Of a DNA stretch of 64,000 nucleotides, positions 1 to 9,506 are shown piece by piece. Numbering within the stretch: position 1 is the first letter of the stretch; every line of letters starts with the position of its first letter. The position numbers were made by a program, and so were the translations under genes. The stretch covers positions 1 to 64,000 of the forward strand of contig NZ_UFQB01000009.1 of NCBI RefSeq assembly GCF_900496965.1, given 5' to 3'. This stretch comes from Achromobacter agilis (lineage in GTDB: Bacteria > Pseudomonadota > Gammaproteobacteria > Burkholderiales > Burkholderiaceae_B). Below the pieces are notes generated by a model, which saw only the letters and a list, made by a program, of their open reading frames with translations, was not told where the DNA came from and made no database searches.

Positions 1-208
<208 letters not shown>

Positions 209-218
209 ATATAAAGCT

Positions 219-292
219 TGGAGCGGGTGAAGGGAATCGAACCCTCGTCGTAAGCTTGGAAGGCTTCTGCTCTACCATTGAGCTACACCCGC
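219..292 (-). tRNA. tRNA-Gly (anticodon TCC)
   Basis: A 74-nt cloverleaf on the minus strand with acceptor stem GCGGGTG/CACCCGC, discriminator T and encoded CCA. The anticodon loop CTTCCAA gives TCC. The first pair of the anticodon stem (position 27-43) looks mismatched, but the other four pairs and the T-arm GAGGG...CCCTT with GTTCGATT are sound. It sits 10 nt upstream of tRNA-Thr in transcription order, so the two come from one precursor. Confidence 0.96.
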
Positions 293-438
293 GGCATACC
301 CTTTCACCTTCTCTTTCCCAAACCCTTCAACTTCAAGCCCGGAAAACCTTGAGACCTTCTTTGCAAAGGCCATCTGGCGTTCCGAACCCTACATTGTAAA
401 TCCAGGCCAACTGCGCCTGGATTCGAGGAATGGGTCTC

Positions 439-525
439 TGGTGGAGGAGGTTGGATTCGAACCAACGTAGGCGCAAGGCCAACAGATTTACAGTCTGCCC
501 CCTTTAACCACTCGGGCACTCCTCC
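439..525 (-). tRNA. tRNA-Tyr (anticodon GTA)
   Basis: An 87-nt class II tRNA with a long variable arm. The acceptor stem is GGAGGAG/CTCCTCC with encoded ACCA, the anticodon loop CTGTAAA gives GTA, and the T-loop is GTTCGAAT. It is the first gene of the Tyr-Gly-Thr-tuf unit and is followed by a spacer of about 146 nt before tRNA-Gly. Confidence 0.97.
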
Positions 526-540
526 AGAGGAGAATTCGAG

Positions 541-569
541 ATTATGAACACTTTCAAATCCGCTGTCAA
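541..569 (-). promoter_or_regulatory. Strong sigma70-type promoter of the tRNA-tuf unit
   Basis: On the minus strand a perfect -35 TTGACA (564-569) is separated by exactly 17 nt from a -10 CATAAT (541-546), one base from TATAAT. It starts 16 nt upstream of the tRNA-Tyr 5' end, so transcription would begin just before the tRNA. The match and spacing are what is expected for a stable-RNA promoter. Confidence 0.85.
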
Positions 570-638
570 ACGATTCGGACGAAATATTCAGAATTCTTGT
601 TCAGCCACCCCCGCGTTTGCGCGCAGAGGGGGCGAAGC

Positions 639-1802
639 TTACAGGTTTCCGCGAATCGCTGCACGAAAAAGCTCGGCGTACTGCCCAGCCGTGTAATCGA
701 CCGGGTTGGTGCCGGCCGACGGATCCTCCGCCGCCATGCGCCCCACCCGCTCCGCCTGGGCCTCGTCGATGCCGATTTCCGCCAGCGTATGAGGGATGCC
801 GACGGCCTCGCGCAGGGACAACACCCAGTCCAGCACGGCGCCGGGACCCGGCCGCGGCAGATCCAGATAGCGCGCCAGCGCCTCCAGCCGCGGCGCCACC
901 GCCTGTTGGTTGGCCTTCAACACGTAGGGCATGAGGATGGCGTTCAGCGTGCCGTGGTGCGCGTCGTACAGTGCACCCAGCGGGTGCGCCAGCGCATGCA
1001 TGGCGCCCAGCCCGCGCTGGAACGCCGTGGCCCCCATGCTGGAAGCCACCAGCATCTGCTGGCGCGCCTGCAGGTCGCTCCCGTTTGCCACCGCCTGGGG
1101 CAGGTACTCCTTGATCAGACGCATACCCTCGATCGCGATACCGGCCGCCATCGGGTGGAAGAACGGCGAACAGTACGCCTCGAGATTGTGCGAAAGCGCA
1201 TCCATGCCGGTCGCGGCCGTTATCTTCGGCGGCAGGCCGACCGTGAGCTCCGGGTCCAGGATCACGATGGCCGGCAGCATGCGCGCGTGGAAAATGATGC
1301 GTTTGACCTCCGCGGACTCGTCGGTGATGACGGAAGCGCGCCCCACTTCGGATCCCGTGCCGGCGGTGGTCGGCACCGCCACCACCGGCGCCATGCCGGC
1401 CAGGTCGACCCTCAGGTAGTTGTCGCCGACGTCCTCGAAATCCCACAAGGGCCGCGTCTGCCCCGCCATCAGCGCGATGGCCTTCGCCGCATCCAGCGCC
1501 GACCCGCCCCCCATTGCGATCACGCCGTCATGGCGCCCTTGCCTGTAGGCCTTTACCCCGTCCTCGACGTTGCGGCCCGTGGGATTGCCCTTGATCTCGT
1601 GGAACAGGCCGCAATCGAGGCCCGCCTGCCCGCATGCGGCCACCGCGCCGCTCACCATCGGCAGGGCCGCAAGCCCGGGATCCGTCACGAGGAGGGGCCG
1701 CGCCATGCCGAGTTCACGGCACCAGTCTGGCAATTCCTTGATGCGGCCGGGGCCGGCCTTGATGGCGGTCGGGTAGTTCCAATTTACGCTGGGCACGGTC
1801 AT
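639..1802 (-). CDS. Iron-containing alcohol dehydrogenase
   Basis: 387 aa, the normal length for the group III (Fe-ADH) family, which interconverts alcohols and aldehydes with NAD(P). The dinucleotide-binding GGGSALDAAK is at residues 98-107. The metal ligands are visible as D201 and H205 in GMDALSHNLEAY, then H269 and H283, with the same 14-residue spacing as in FucO. The ATG has AGGAAC just upstream. It is the last gene of a minus-strand run of phosphatase, GS-like ligase, aldehyde dehydrogenase and this enzyme, with 24 nt to the preceding gene. In that context it probably oxidises an alcohol (perhaps a glutamylated amino alcohol) to the aldehyde used by its neighbour. The substrate is inference. 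Confidence 0.9.
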   Translation of the reverse strand: MTVPSVNWNYPTAIKAGPGRIKELPDWCRELGMARPLLVTDPGLAALPMVSGAVAACGQAGLDCGLFHEIKGNPTGRNVEDGVKAYRQGRHDGVIAMGGGSALDAAKAIALMAGQTRPLWDFEDVGDNYLRVDLAGMAPVVAVPTTAGTGSEVGRASVITDESAEVKRIIFHARMLPAIVILDPELTVGLPPKITAATGMDALSHNLEAYCSPFFHPMAAGIAIEGMRLIKEYLPQAVANGSDLQARQQMLVASSMGATAFQRGLGAMHALAHPLGALYDAHHGTLNAILMPYVLKANQQAVAPRLEALARYLDLPRPGPGAVLDWVLSLREAVGIPHTLAEIGIDEAQAERVGRMAAEDPSAGTNPVDYTAGQYAELFRAAIRGNL

Positions 1803-1826
1803 GGTTCTGTTCCTGTGGGCCGCGTG

Positions 1827-3215
1827 TCAGACGCTGCGCAGATGAAAGGATTTGGCTTGCGTCAACTGTTCGTATCCGACCGCCGACAGCGATACGCCTC
1901 GCCCCGAATTCTTGACGCCGGTCCAGGCCAGAGCAGGATCGAGGTAATCGCAACGGTTCATGAAAAACGTGCCCGTGCGGACCTGGCGGCCGATGCGCAG
2001 GGCGGCCTCCTCGTCCTGCGTGAAGGCCGCCGCCGTCAGGCCATAGGGGCTGTCGTTCATCAGGGCAATGGCTTCCTCGTCGCTGTCGACCGCCATGATG
2101 CCGACGACCGGCCCGAAACATTCGTCGCTCATGACGCGCATACGGTGATCGACTTGCGTCAGCAAGGCTGGCGCCACATAAGGCGAGTTTTTACTCGCCT
2201 TATCGAAATGCGAGGAATCCATCAGGTTCCTAGCGCCGGCGGAAACGGCCTCATCGACGATATCCCGGATCTCGGCGGCGGCCCGCGCACGCACGACGGG
2301 TCCGAGCGTCGTGTCGGCATGCAGTGGATCGCCCAGCACATAACGACGCGTCAACGCGGCGGCCCGTTCCACGAAGTCGTCGTACCGGGACCGTGCCACA
2401 TAGATACGCTGAATGCCGCAGCAGGACTGACCCGAGTTGAAGTAGGCACCGTCCACCAGCGTTTCGACCGCATGGTCGATCTTGGCATCCGCCCGCACGT
2501 ATGCCGGATCATTGCCGCCAAGCTCCAGGCCGACGCCGATGAACCGTCCGGCCGCGCCCTCCTCCACGGCGCGCCCGCCTCGCACCGATCCGGTGAACGA
2601 CACATAACCGATTTCCGGCGCGCGGATCAGCCGCTGCGCAATATCGTGGTTCGCATGCAGGTACTGGAACACGCCCTTGGGGGCACCTGCCTCGCGAAAC
2701 GCGCGTTCGATGAATTCCGCGCACAACGGTGTCTGGTCCGAATGCTTGAGGATGACGGCGTTTCCCGCCATCAACGCCGCAACGATGCTGTTCACCGCAG
2801 TCAGCAAGGGATAGTTCCATGGCGCGATCGTAAGCGCGACGCCGATGGGCTCGCGGCTGATGAAGCGCGTGAAACCCGTCTGCGCCGGAACCTGGATGGG
2901 CGCCAGCGCGTCGCCCGCGATCGCGATCATGTGGCGCGCGCGGGCTTCGAAGCCCGCCACTTCGCCAGGGGTGTAGCGCAAGGGCCGCCCCATCTGGATC
3001 GTAATGGCGCGCGCGATCTCATCCTTGGACGCGACGAAACGGTCCACGGCTTCCGACACGATGCGCCCCCGCGCTTCCACGCCCAGCGCCTGCCAGCCCA
3101 GCTGCGCGGCCTGGGCGTCGGCAAGCGCCCGCGCAATCTGGGCTTCGCTGGCGTAGGGGCGGCGGACGACTTCGCGCCCGTCGATGGGGCTGATGGTGAT
3201 GAGTTCCTGGGTCAT
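1827..3215 (-). CDS. NAD(P)-dependent aldehyde dehydrogenase
   Basis: 462 aa from the chosen ATG (MTQELITISP). A TTG 15 nt upstream would add five residues and has no better ribosome site. It belongs to the ALDH superfamily and oxidises an aldehyde to the acid. Visible are the NAD-site region APWNYPL (131-137), FTGSVRGG (207-214), the general base E231 in LELGGNDP and the catalytic cysteine C265 in NSGQSCCG. It lies 30 nt after the GS-like gene and 24 nt before the Fe-ADH, so the three are probably one transcript. The grouping resembles GS/ALDH amine pathways such as puu, but no gamma-glutamyl hydrolase is nearby. Confidence 0.92.
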   Translation of the reverse strand: MTQELITISPIDGREVVRRPYASEAQIARALADAQAAQLGWQALGVEARGRIVSEAVDRFVASKDEIARAITIQMGRPLRYTPGEVAGFEARARHMIAIAGDALAPIQVPAQTGFTRFISREPIGVALTIAPWNYPLLTAVNSIVAALMAGNAVILKHSDQTPLCAEFIERAFREAGAPKGVFQYLHANHDIAQRLIRAPEIGYVSFTGSVRGGRAVEEGAAGRFIGVGLELGGNDPAYVRADAKIDHAVETLVDGAYFNSGQSCCGIQRIYVARSRYDDFVERAAALTRRYVLGDPLHADTTLGPVVRARAAAEIRDIVDEAVSAGARNLMDSSHFDKASKNSPYVAPALLTQVDHRMRVMSDECFGPVVGIMAVDSDEEAIALMNDSPYGLTAAAFTQDEEAALRIGRQVRTGTFFMNRCDYLDPALAWTGVKNSGRGVSLSAVGYEQLTQAKSFHLRSV

Positions 3216-3245
3216 GGCTGCCCTGTGCAAGCGAATGGATGGGGA

Positions 3246-4631
3246 TCAGATGATTTCGAAATAGCGCGCCAGTTCCCAGTCGGTTACGTGGCGCCGGAAC
3301 TGCCTTTCTTCCCATTCGCGCGTCGCCACGTAATGCTCGACGAAGGCGTCGCCGAACAGATGGCGCGCGGCCTCGGATTCGCGCAGCCGCTGGGCGGCCT
3401 CCCACAACGTGCTCGGCAGCCGCAGATGCGCGGGAAACTGCTGTGTATAGGCATTGCCCTGCACCATCGGCTCGGGCGCCAGGCCCTGTTCGATACCGTG
3501 CAGGCCGGAAGCCAGCGCGGCCGACAGGGCCAGGTAGGGATTGGCGTCGGCCGACCCGATGCGCACTTCGACGCGCTGCGATTTGTCGCTCCCCGGAATG
3601 AGCCGCAGCGCGGTGGTACGGTTCTCCATGCCCCAGGTGGCATCCAGCGGCGCCCAGTACCCGGGCACGAGGCGCGAATAGCTGTTGACCGTCTGGGCAT
3701 ACAGGGACATGAACTCGGGCAGGTAGCGCTGCACCCCCGCCATGAAGGACGCCTGCGTCGCGCTCATGCCGTGCGGCCGCGACTCGTCGTGAAAGGCGGA
3801 GCGCCCGGTTTTCCTGTCACGCAGGGACAGATGGATGTGGCCGCTTTGGCCCGGATGATCGTGCGACCATTTCGCCATGAAGGTCGCCATCAGGCCGTTC
3901 TGCTGCGCCAGGGCCTTGGTGAAGGTCTTGAAGAGGAACGCCTTGTCGCCGGCGGCCGCGGCCAGGTCGACTGCGATGGCGGCCTCCAGCACGCCCGGCC
4001 CGGTCTCGGTATGCAGGCCCTCGATGGGCATGTCCATGCGTTCGCACATGTCCAGGAGCTTGCGGTAGAAATCGCCTTCGACCGTGCTGCGCAACACGGA
4101 ATAGCCGAAATTGCCCGGGGTCCAGTTCTCGAGGTTGCGGTAGTTTTTCGCGCGCACGGAGTGCGGCGTTTCGCGGAACATGAAGAATTCGTACTCGAGG
4201 GCGGCGTAGGCCTCATAGCCCATGGCCGCCGCGCGATCGAGGACCCTGTGCAACAAGCGCCGCGGGCAGATGGCGCCCGCGTCTCCCTCGAATTCGGCCA
4301 GAAACAGCAACATGTCTTCGCCCCCCGGGCCCTGCTCCAGAGGCAGCCTGCGGCCGGTCTGCGGAAGAATCCTGAGTTTGGCGTCGGGATAGGCCGTATG
4401 CCAGCCCGTGTACTGGGTGTTGTCGTAGAGCTGATCATCCAGGTCCCAGCCGAATACGACGTCGCAAAATGCCAGCCCCGAACGCAGCGCGCCCAGAAAC
4501 TTGTCGCGGCGCAGGTACTTGCCCACCATGACGCCGTCGATGTCGGACAAACCGACCTTGATATGCGAGAGCGAGCTGGCTTGCACCAGCCGCTCTGCGT
4601 CCTCCACCGTTGCTACCCCTAGTGCATGCAT
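3246..4631 (-). CDS. Glutamine-synthetase family ligase (gamma-glutamyl-amine synthetase type)
   Basis: 461 aa, single GS fold as in PuuA, IpuC and GlnA4-type enzymes, which join glutamate to an amine at the expense of ATP. The N-terminal beta-grasp region contains VGLSDIDGVMVGKYL. The catalytic domain has ALEYEFFMF, HTETGPGVLEAA, the ATP/metal signature GQSGHIHLSL and the glutamate-site arginine region NRTTALRLIPG. There is no C-terminal adenylylation-site tyrosine segment of the GlnA type. It is encoded 60 nt after the phosphatase and 30 nt before the ALDH. I infer a catabolic role in glutamylating an amine or amino alcohol. True glutamine synthesis is unlikely but not excluded from sequence alone. 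Confidence 0.88.
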   Translation of the reverse strand: MHALGVATVEDAERLVQASSLSHIKVGLSDIDGVMVGKYLRRDKFLGALRSGLAFCDVVFGWDLDDQLYDNTQYTGWHTAYPDAKLRILPQTGRRLPLEQGPGGEDMLLFLAEFEGDAGAICPRRLLHRVLDRAAAMGYEAYAALEYEFFMFRETPHSVRAKNYRNLENWTPGNFGYSVLRSTVEGDFYRKLLDMCERMDMPIEGLHTETGPGVLEAAIAVDLAAAAGDKAFLFKTFTKALAQQNGLMATFMAKWSHDHPGQSGHIHLSLRDRKTGRSAFHDESRPHGMSATQASFMAGVQRYLPEFMSLYAQTVNSYSRLVPGYWAPLDATWGMENRTTALRLIPGSDKSQRVEVRIGSADANPYLALSAALASGLHGIEQGLAPEPMVQGNAYTQQFPAHLRLPSTLWEAAQRLRESEAARHLFGDAFVEHYVATREWEERQFRRHVTDWELARYFEII

Positions 4632-4691
4632 GCTCGTTCACCTTGCTGTGGCTGAAGCGTTGCGTTGACCTGCGGGCGGGCGGCGCGGCGT

Positions 4692-5498
4692 TCAGGTCAC
4701 GGCCGCCCCCAGCACCCGCATCGCCTGGCGATGCAGTTGCGGCGTGGCGGCCGCGACGACGCGGCCCTGCGATTCGAGGCCGAGGGGCTGCCCCGACCAA
4801 TCGGTAATGACGCCGCCGGCCCCTTCGATCACGGGCATCAGCGCCAGGTAGTCATACGGTTGCAGGCCAGCCTCGACCACCAGGTCGACATGGCCGCTGG
4901 CCAGGAGCCCGTAGCTGTAGCAGTCGCCGCCGAAGCGGCGCATGCGCGCGGCCTGCGCCAGTGCGTCGAAGGCAGCCAGTTCGGCGCCGGCGAAGATGTC
5001 GGGCGAAGTGGCGTAAAGGATGGCCTGGCGCAATTCAGAGCACCCGCTGACGCGGCAGGCCTCGCCATTCAGGCTTGCCGGCACGCCGGCCGCCCCCACC
5101 CAACGTTCATCCAGCATGGGAATGTCGATCAGCCCCAACACGGGCTTGCCCTTGTGCAGCAGCGCCAGCAGGGTGCCCCACAGCGGGTTGCCGGAAATGA
5201 AGGCGCGCGTGCCGTCTATCGGGTCCAGCGACCACATCAGCTCGGCCTCGGCGTGCGAGACGCCGAATTCTTCGCCGAAGATGCCGTGATCGGGGTAGTC
5301 CCGGGCGATGGCCTCGCGCAAGGCAGCCTCGACCTCCCTGTCGGCCTGGGTGACCGGGCTGTCGTCCGCCTTGGTGTCGACCGCCAGCGGATGCCGGAAC
5401 CACTTGCGCGACAAAGGCCGGACCCGGTCCGCCAAGGTGTGGGCGAACGAAGAATAGGCGGCCAGCTGCGTCGCGGATAACGGCAATGAGGTTTGCAT
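4692..5498 (-). CDS. Inositol-monophosphatase family phosphatase (HisN-like)
   Basis: 268 aa from the ATG preceded by GGAGG at 8 nt; an in-frame upstream extension lacks a ribosome site. It belongs to the Mg-dependent, Li-sensitive phosphatase superfamily, which hydrolyses small phosphomonoesters (histidinol phosphate, inositol phosphate, others). The metal motifs are EEFG, WSLDPIDGTRAF and, near the C-terminus, PYDYLALMPVIEGAGG. In the last the usual PWD is PYD. It heads the minus-strand operon with the GS-like, ALDH and ADH genes and is divergent from the ABC importer. No his genes are nearby, so a catabolic phosphatase is more likely than histidine biosynthesis. Confidence 0.88.
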   Translation of the reverse strand: MQTSLPLSATQLAAYSSFAHTLADRVRPLSRKWFRHPLAVDTKADDSPVTQADREVEAALREAIARDYPDHGIFGEEFGVSHAEAELMWSLDPIDGTRAFISGNPLWGTLLALLHKGKPVLGLIDIPMLDERWVGAAGVPASLNGEACRVSGCSELRQAILYATSPDIFAGAELAAFDALAQAARMRRFGGDCYSYGLLASGHVDLVVEAGLQPYDYLALMPVIEGAGGVITDWSGQPLGLESQGRVVAAATPQLHRQAMRVLGAAVT

Positions 5499-5724
5499 CG
5501 ACGATGCCTCCGGGCGTGGCGCGGGCTTGCAGCCCCTGGGGGGCAATTTCGGATTGGGGCGGCCCTACGCCAAAAAAACCCCTCATACAGGTTTTTCCAG
5601 TCTAGACACGTTGCCACAAATTTGCAAACATACCTAAAACTGCAACCCGCCTCCCTGTTTTGCTGGCCGCAGTCCGCATACGTAGCTCGCCACCGTTGCC
5701 GTGTATTCCAACCGGAGTCCCATC
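5499..5724. promoter_or_regulatory. Divergent control region between phosphatase operon and ABC importer
   Basis: This 226-bp gap separates two divergent units and must hold promoters for both. It is locally AT-richer around 5572-5640. I see no convincing consensus promoter, but the TTTGCAAAC...ACTGCAA segment near 5621-5644 is a loose inverted repeat that could be an operator for the DeoR-type regulator encoded at 9507. Confidence 0.35.
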
Positions 5725-6732
5725 ATGCAATGTATGAAGAAGCTCAGTCTTGTGGTTGCAGTAATTTCCCTAGGTTATGCGCAGGCGCATGCCGGCTCGA
5801 TCACCGTTTACACCGCGCTCGAGGAAGACGAGATCGCGGCCTACCTGAAGGCGGCCAACGCAGCCATGCCCGATCTGAAAGTGAATGTGCTGCGCCTGTC
5901 CACAGGCGATCTGGGCGCACGCCTGATCGCCGAGGCCTCGAACCCGCAGCAGGACGTCATCTGGGGATTTGCCGTCAGCAACATGCTGGACCCGCGCCTG
6001 CAAAACCTCCTTGAGCCGTATGCGGCCAAAGGCATCGACGCGCTGCCCGCCCGTTACAAGGGCGCGGACAACAAGTGGTTCGCGGCCACCGGCTACGTCG
6101 CCGCCTTCTGCGTCAATACCGACAGGCTGAAATCCAAGAACCTGCCGATGCCCACGTCCTGGGAAGACCTGACCAAACCCGTCTACAAGGGCGAAATCGT
6201 CATTCCCAGCCCCGCCGCGTCCGGCACCGGGTATCTCCAGATCGTCGCGCTGCTGCAGGGCCTGGGCCAGGAGAAGGGCTGGGCGCTGCTGAAAGACCTC
6301 GACAAGAACGTGGCGCAGTACACGCCCTCCGGCTCGCGCCCCTGCAAAATGGCGCGCGCCGGCGAATACGCGATCGGCGTGTCCTTCGCCTTCCCCGCCA
6401 TGCAGTCCATCGAGGAAGGCTACCCCATCAAGATGGTGATTCCATCCAAATGGGTGGGCTACGAGCTCGAGGCGTCCGGGCTGATGAAAACGGCGAAGAA
6501 TCCGGCGGACGCCAAGCGCTTCCTGGACTGGACCCTGTCGGCACAGGCGGGCGGCCTGTACAGCAAGTACAAGGAGCTCGTCACCATCCCCGGCGCCGCT
6601 CCCAACAAGGCGGCGCAAGCCGCGGGCCTGCCCAAGGACCTGGGCACGGTGCTGTACCCCGTGGACTTCCAGAAGTCGGCGGCGGAACGCGACGCCACGA
6701 TCAAGACCTGGCAGCAAACCATCAAGCGTTGA
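5725..6732 (+). CDS. ABC transporter periplasmic binding protein (putative 2-aminoethylphosphonate type)
   Basis: 335 aa from ATG 5725, which has GGAG at 7-nt spacing; a GTG 24 nt upstream is in frame but lacks this. There is a clear signal peptide, MKKLSLVVAVISLGYAQAHA, then the mature start GSITVYTALEEDE. The fold is the iron/2-aminoethylphosphonate/polyamine binding class, with ITVYTA, DVIWG, PSPAASGTGY and YTPSGSRPC. It is followed 35 nt later by its ATPase and then by a double-length permease, the layout of the family annotated as 2-AEP importers. No phnW/X/A enzyme is present in the window, so the real ligand may differ; the divergent phosphatase operon suggests a phosphorylated amine. 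Confidence 0.88.
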   Translation: MQCMKKLSLVVAVISLGYAQAHAGSITVYTALEEDEIAAYLKAANAAMPDLKVNVLRLSTGDLGARLIAEASNPQQDVIWGFAVSNMLDPRLQNLLEPYAAKGIDALPARYKGADNKWFAATGYVAAFCVNTDRLKSKNLPMPTSWEDLTKPVYKGEIVIPSPAASGTGYLQIVALLQGLGQEKGWALLKDLDKNVAQYTPSGSRPCKMARAGEYAIGVSFAFPAMQSIEEGYPIKMVIPSKWVGYELEASGLMKTAKNPADAKRFLDWTLSAQAGGLYSKYKELVTIPGAAPNKAAQAAGLPKDLGTVLYPVDFQKSAAERDATIKTWQQTIKR

Positions 6733-6767
6733 CGGCAGCGCCGGCCGCCGCCCGTCCTGGAGACGCC

Positions 6768-7775
6768 ATGTACCTGGAATTGCGCGGGATACGCAAGACT
6801 TTCGACGGCTCGGCCGCGCTGGAAGACATCGACCTGTCCGTGGGCGAGCACGAGTTCGTCTGCCTGCTTGGCCCCAGCGGCTGCGGCAAGACCACGTTGC
6901 TGCGCATCGTGGCGGGGCTGCTACCGTTCGACCGGGGCGCCATCACCCTGGGCGGGCGGGACCTCAGCGCGCTGCCGGCGCGCAAGCGCGGCTTCGGCAT
7001 CGTGTTCCAGTCGTACTCGCTGTTTCCCAACATGACCGTGGCCGAGAACGTGGGCTACGGCCTGCGCATCCGCGGCGAAAGCCGCGACCGCATCGCGTCG
7101 CGGGTGCAGGAGTTGCTGGCGCTGATCAAACTGCCCGATCATGCCGGACGCTATCCGCATCAGCTGTCGGGCGGCCAGCAGCAGCGCGTGGCCCTGGCCC
7201 GCGCGCTGGCCGTGGACCCGGCCCTGATCCTGCTGGACGAACCCTTGTCCGCGCTGGACGCACGCGTGCGCACCGACATGCGCGCCGAGATCCACGAGGT
7301 GCAGCGCCGCCTGAAGATCCCCACGATTATGGTGACGCATGACCAGGAAGAAGCGCTGACGCTGGCGGACAAGATCGTCTGCATGAATGATGGGCGCATC
7401 GAGCAGGTAGGGTCGCCGGCCGACCTGTACCTGCGGCCCCGCACGCGCTTCGTGGCGAATTTCGTCGGGCTGAGCAATCTGTTGCCCACCGATTGGGTAC
7501 GTGACGCGATGCCCGAACTGCTGGCGACGCGGCCCGAAGGCGCCAGCGAGCGCTATGAAGCCTGCCTGCGGCCCGAAAACCTGCGCGTGGCGGCGGACGA
7601 GCGTGGCGCGGGCCGGGTGCAGGACATGACCTTCATGGGCAACCTCACCCGCTTGCGCGTCGCCTGGCGCGGGCGCGAGCTGGTCGTGGAACAGCACGGC
7701 GCGGCCGGCCTGTCGCGCGGCGCCCCCGTACGCCTGGATGCGGAGCCCGGCCAATGCGCCTGGGTGAGCGTATGA
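6768..7775 (+). CDS. ABC transporter ATP-binding protein (putative 2-aminoethylphosphonate type)
   Basis: 335 aa; the ATG follows CTGGAGACGCC. Walker A is GPSGCGKTT (residues 37-45), then Q-loop VFQSYSLFPNMTV, signature [16 protein letters not shown], Walker B LILLDEPLSALD and H-loop VTHDQEEAL. After about residue 240 comes a TOBE-like C-terminal domain, as in the PotA/FbpC group. It energises import through the permease encoded 31 nt downstream and is transcribed with the binding protein upstream. Confidence 0.93.
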   Translation: MYLELRGIRKTFDGSAALEDIDLSVGEHEFVCLLGPSGCGKTTLLRIVAGLLPFDRGAITLGGRDLSALPARKRGFGIVFQSYSLFPNMTVAENVGYGLRIRGESRDRIASRVQELLALIKLPDHAGRYPHQLSGGQQQRVALARALAVDPALILLDEPLSALDARVRTDMRAEIHEVQRRLKIPTIMVTHDQEEALTLADKIVCMNDGRIEQVGSPADLYLRPRTRFVANFVGLSNLLPTDWVRDAMPELLATRPEGASERYEACLRPENLRVAADERGAGRVQDMTFMGNLTRLRVAWRGRELVVEQHGAAGLSRGAPVRLDAEPGQCAWVSV

Positions 7776-7806
7776 GGGACGCATCCATTCGTGCCGGAGC
7801 CCCCGC

Positions 7807-9489
7807 GTGAGCGCGGCCCACGCGAGCACGGCCGTCGCCGCGCCGGCAGGCCGCGCCCCCTGGTCCGCGGACCGCCTGCTGCTGTGGACCTGCGTCGGCA
7901 TCCCGATGGCGGGCTTGGCGCTGTTCTTCCTCTATCCGCTGGCGACCGTCGCCTGGCATAGCCTGGTCGAAAAGGACGGCTCGATCGGCCTGGGCAACTA
8001 TGCTGAGGTCTTCGCCACCCGGGGAATCCTGACGGCCACGCTGAACAGCCTGGTCATGAGCTTCGCCACCACGGCCGTCAGCATCGTGCTGGGCTTCGCC
8101 ATTGCCTATGGCCTGGACCGCAGTTGCATGCGCGGCAAGGCCGCCGTGCGGGTGGCGCTGGTGCTGCCCTTGCTGGCCCCGTCGCTGGTGCAGGGCCTGG
8201 GGCTGATATTCCTGCTGGGGCGCAACGGCCTGGTGCATCGCTGGACTGGCTGGGAAATCGATATCTATGGCTTCTGGGGCCTGCTGATCTCCAACGTGTT
8301 CTATGCCCTGCCCCAGGCCGTCCTGATCCTGCAGGCGGCCTTGCGCAACATGGACGCGCGCTATTACGACGCGGCGGAAGTCATGGGCGCATCCGGCGCC
8401 CGCCAGTTCTTCGACATCACCCTGCCCAACTGCAAGTTCGGCCTGCTCAGCGCGGCCTTCGTCGTGTTCGTCATCACCATCACCGATTTCGGCAATGCGG
8501 CCGTGATCGGCGGCAACTACCGGGTGCTGGCCACCGAGATCTACAGCCAGGTCTCCGGACAGATGAATTTCGGCATGGGCTCCGTGGTGGGCATCCTGCT
8601 GTTGCTGCCGTCGCTGATCTCCGTGCAGATCGAACGCGTGGCCTCGCAGCGCCAGTTCGGTTCGGCCTCGCCCAGCGGGCTGAAGGTCGCGCCGCAGCCC
8701 GCCCGGGGGCGCGACGCCGCCTTCTGCGCCGGCGTGCTGCTGGCGAGCAGCACAATCATCGTCACGGTGGCCACGGTGGTCTTCGCCAGCTTCATGCGGC
8801 TCTGGCCCTATCGCATGGAATGGACGCTGAAGCACTACGACATCACGGTCAGCGGCGGCTACACGCCGCTCTGGACATCCCTGTACCTGTCCCTGGCCGC
8901 CGCGGGCGGCGGGGTGCTGCTGCTGTTCTTCCTGAGCTTCGGCGTGTGCCGTATCCCGCGCGCCTGGGCCAAGCCGGTGTATATGCTGTCGGTGCTGCCG
9001 GTGGGGGTGCCGGGCCTGGTCCTGGGCCTGTCGTACATCTTCGCCTTCAACGCGCCGGGCACGCCGCTGTATGCGCTGTATGGCAGCGCTGCGCTGATCG
9101 CCCTGTGCAACTTCTACCACTACCACACGCAGGGCTTCCTGACGATGATGACGGGCATGCGCGCCGTGCCGCAGGCGTTGGAGGAAGCGATCAGCTGTCT
9201 GGGCGGGGGCACGCTGCGGGTGCTGCGCGACGCCGTGCTGCCGCTGATCGGCCCGACCGTGCTGGGCGTCTTTTTCTTTTTGTTCATGCGGTCGATGGTC
9301 ACCCTGTCGGCAGTGATCTTCCTGGTTACCCCTTCCATCAGCGTGGCGCCGGTTTCTGTCCTGCGCCTGGACGAAGCCGGGTTCGTATCGCAGGCGGCGG
9401 CCTATTCAACGCTTATCATGCTGGTCGTTGGAGGATCCCTGATGGTATTGCGCGGGCTGATTGCCTGGGCCGCCCGGCAGCGGACATAG
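7807..9489 (+). CDS. ABC transporter permease, two fused transmembrane halves
   Basis: 560 aa starting at GTG 7807, with GGAG at 7-nt spacing. The protein has a first binding-protein-dependent permease domain (about residues 80-285) and a second (about 345-555), each with its EAA-type loop: AAEVMGASGARQFFDITLP in the first and EEAISCLGGGTLRVLRDAVLP in the second. This FbpB-like duplication is typical of the 2-AEP/iron importer class, so one gene supplies the whole membrane channel. It is the third gene of the plus-strand operon and is followed 17 nt later by the DeoR regulator. Confidence 0.92.
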   Translation: MSAAHASTAVAAPAGRAPWSADRLLLWTCVGIPMAGLALFFLYPLATVAWHSLVEKDGSIGLGNYAEVFATRGILTATLNSLVMSFATTAVSIVLGFAIAYGLDRSCMRGKAAVRVALVLPLLAPSLVQGLGLIFLLGRNGLVHRWTGWEIDIYGFWGLLISNVFYALPQAVLILQAALRNMDARYYDAAEVMGASGARQFFDITLPNCKFGLLSAAFVVFVITITDFGNAAVIGGNYRVLATEIYSQVSGQMNFGMGSVVGILLLLPSLISVQIERVASQRQFGSASPSGLKVAPQPARGRDAAFCAGVLLASSTIIVTVATVVFASFMRLWPYRMEWTLKHYDITVSGGYTPLWTSLYLSLAAAGGGVLLLFFLSFGVCRIPRAWAKPVYMLSVLPVGVPGLVLGLSYIFAFNAPGTPLYALYGSAALIALCNFYHYHTQGFLTMMTGMRAVPQALEEAISCLGGGTLRVLRDAVLPLIGPTVLGVFFFLFMRSMVTLSAVIFLVTPSISVAPVSVLRLDEAGFVSQAAAYSTLIMLVVGGSLMVLRGLIAWAARQRT

Positions 9490-9506
9490 ACTAGGAAACA
9501 TCGGAC

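Noticed and set aside
597-4622. A 1341-codon open frame on the plus strand across the ADH-ALDH-GS genes
   Set aside because: It is antisense to three genes with clear catalytic motifs and has arginine/histidine-rich composition typical of an antisense frame in high-GC DNA.
5530-5570. GGGCCGCCCCAA segment as a further copy of the [11 protein letters not shown] repeat
   Set aside because: Only about 12 bases match; the rest of the 48-nt unit is missing.
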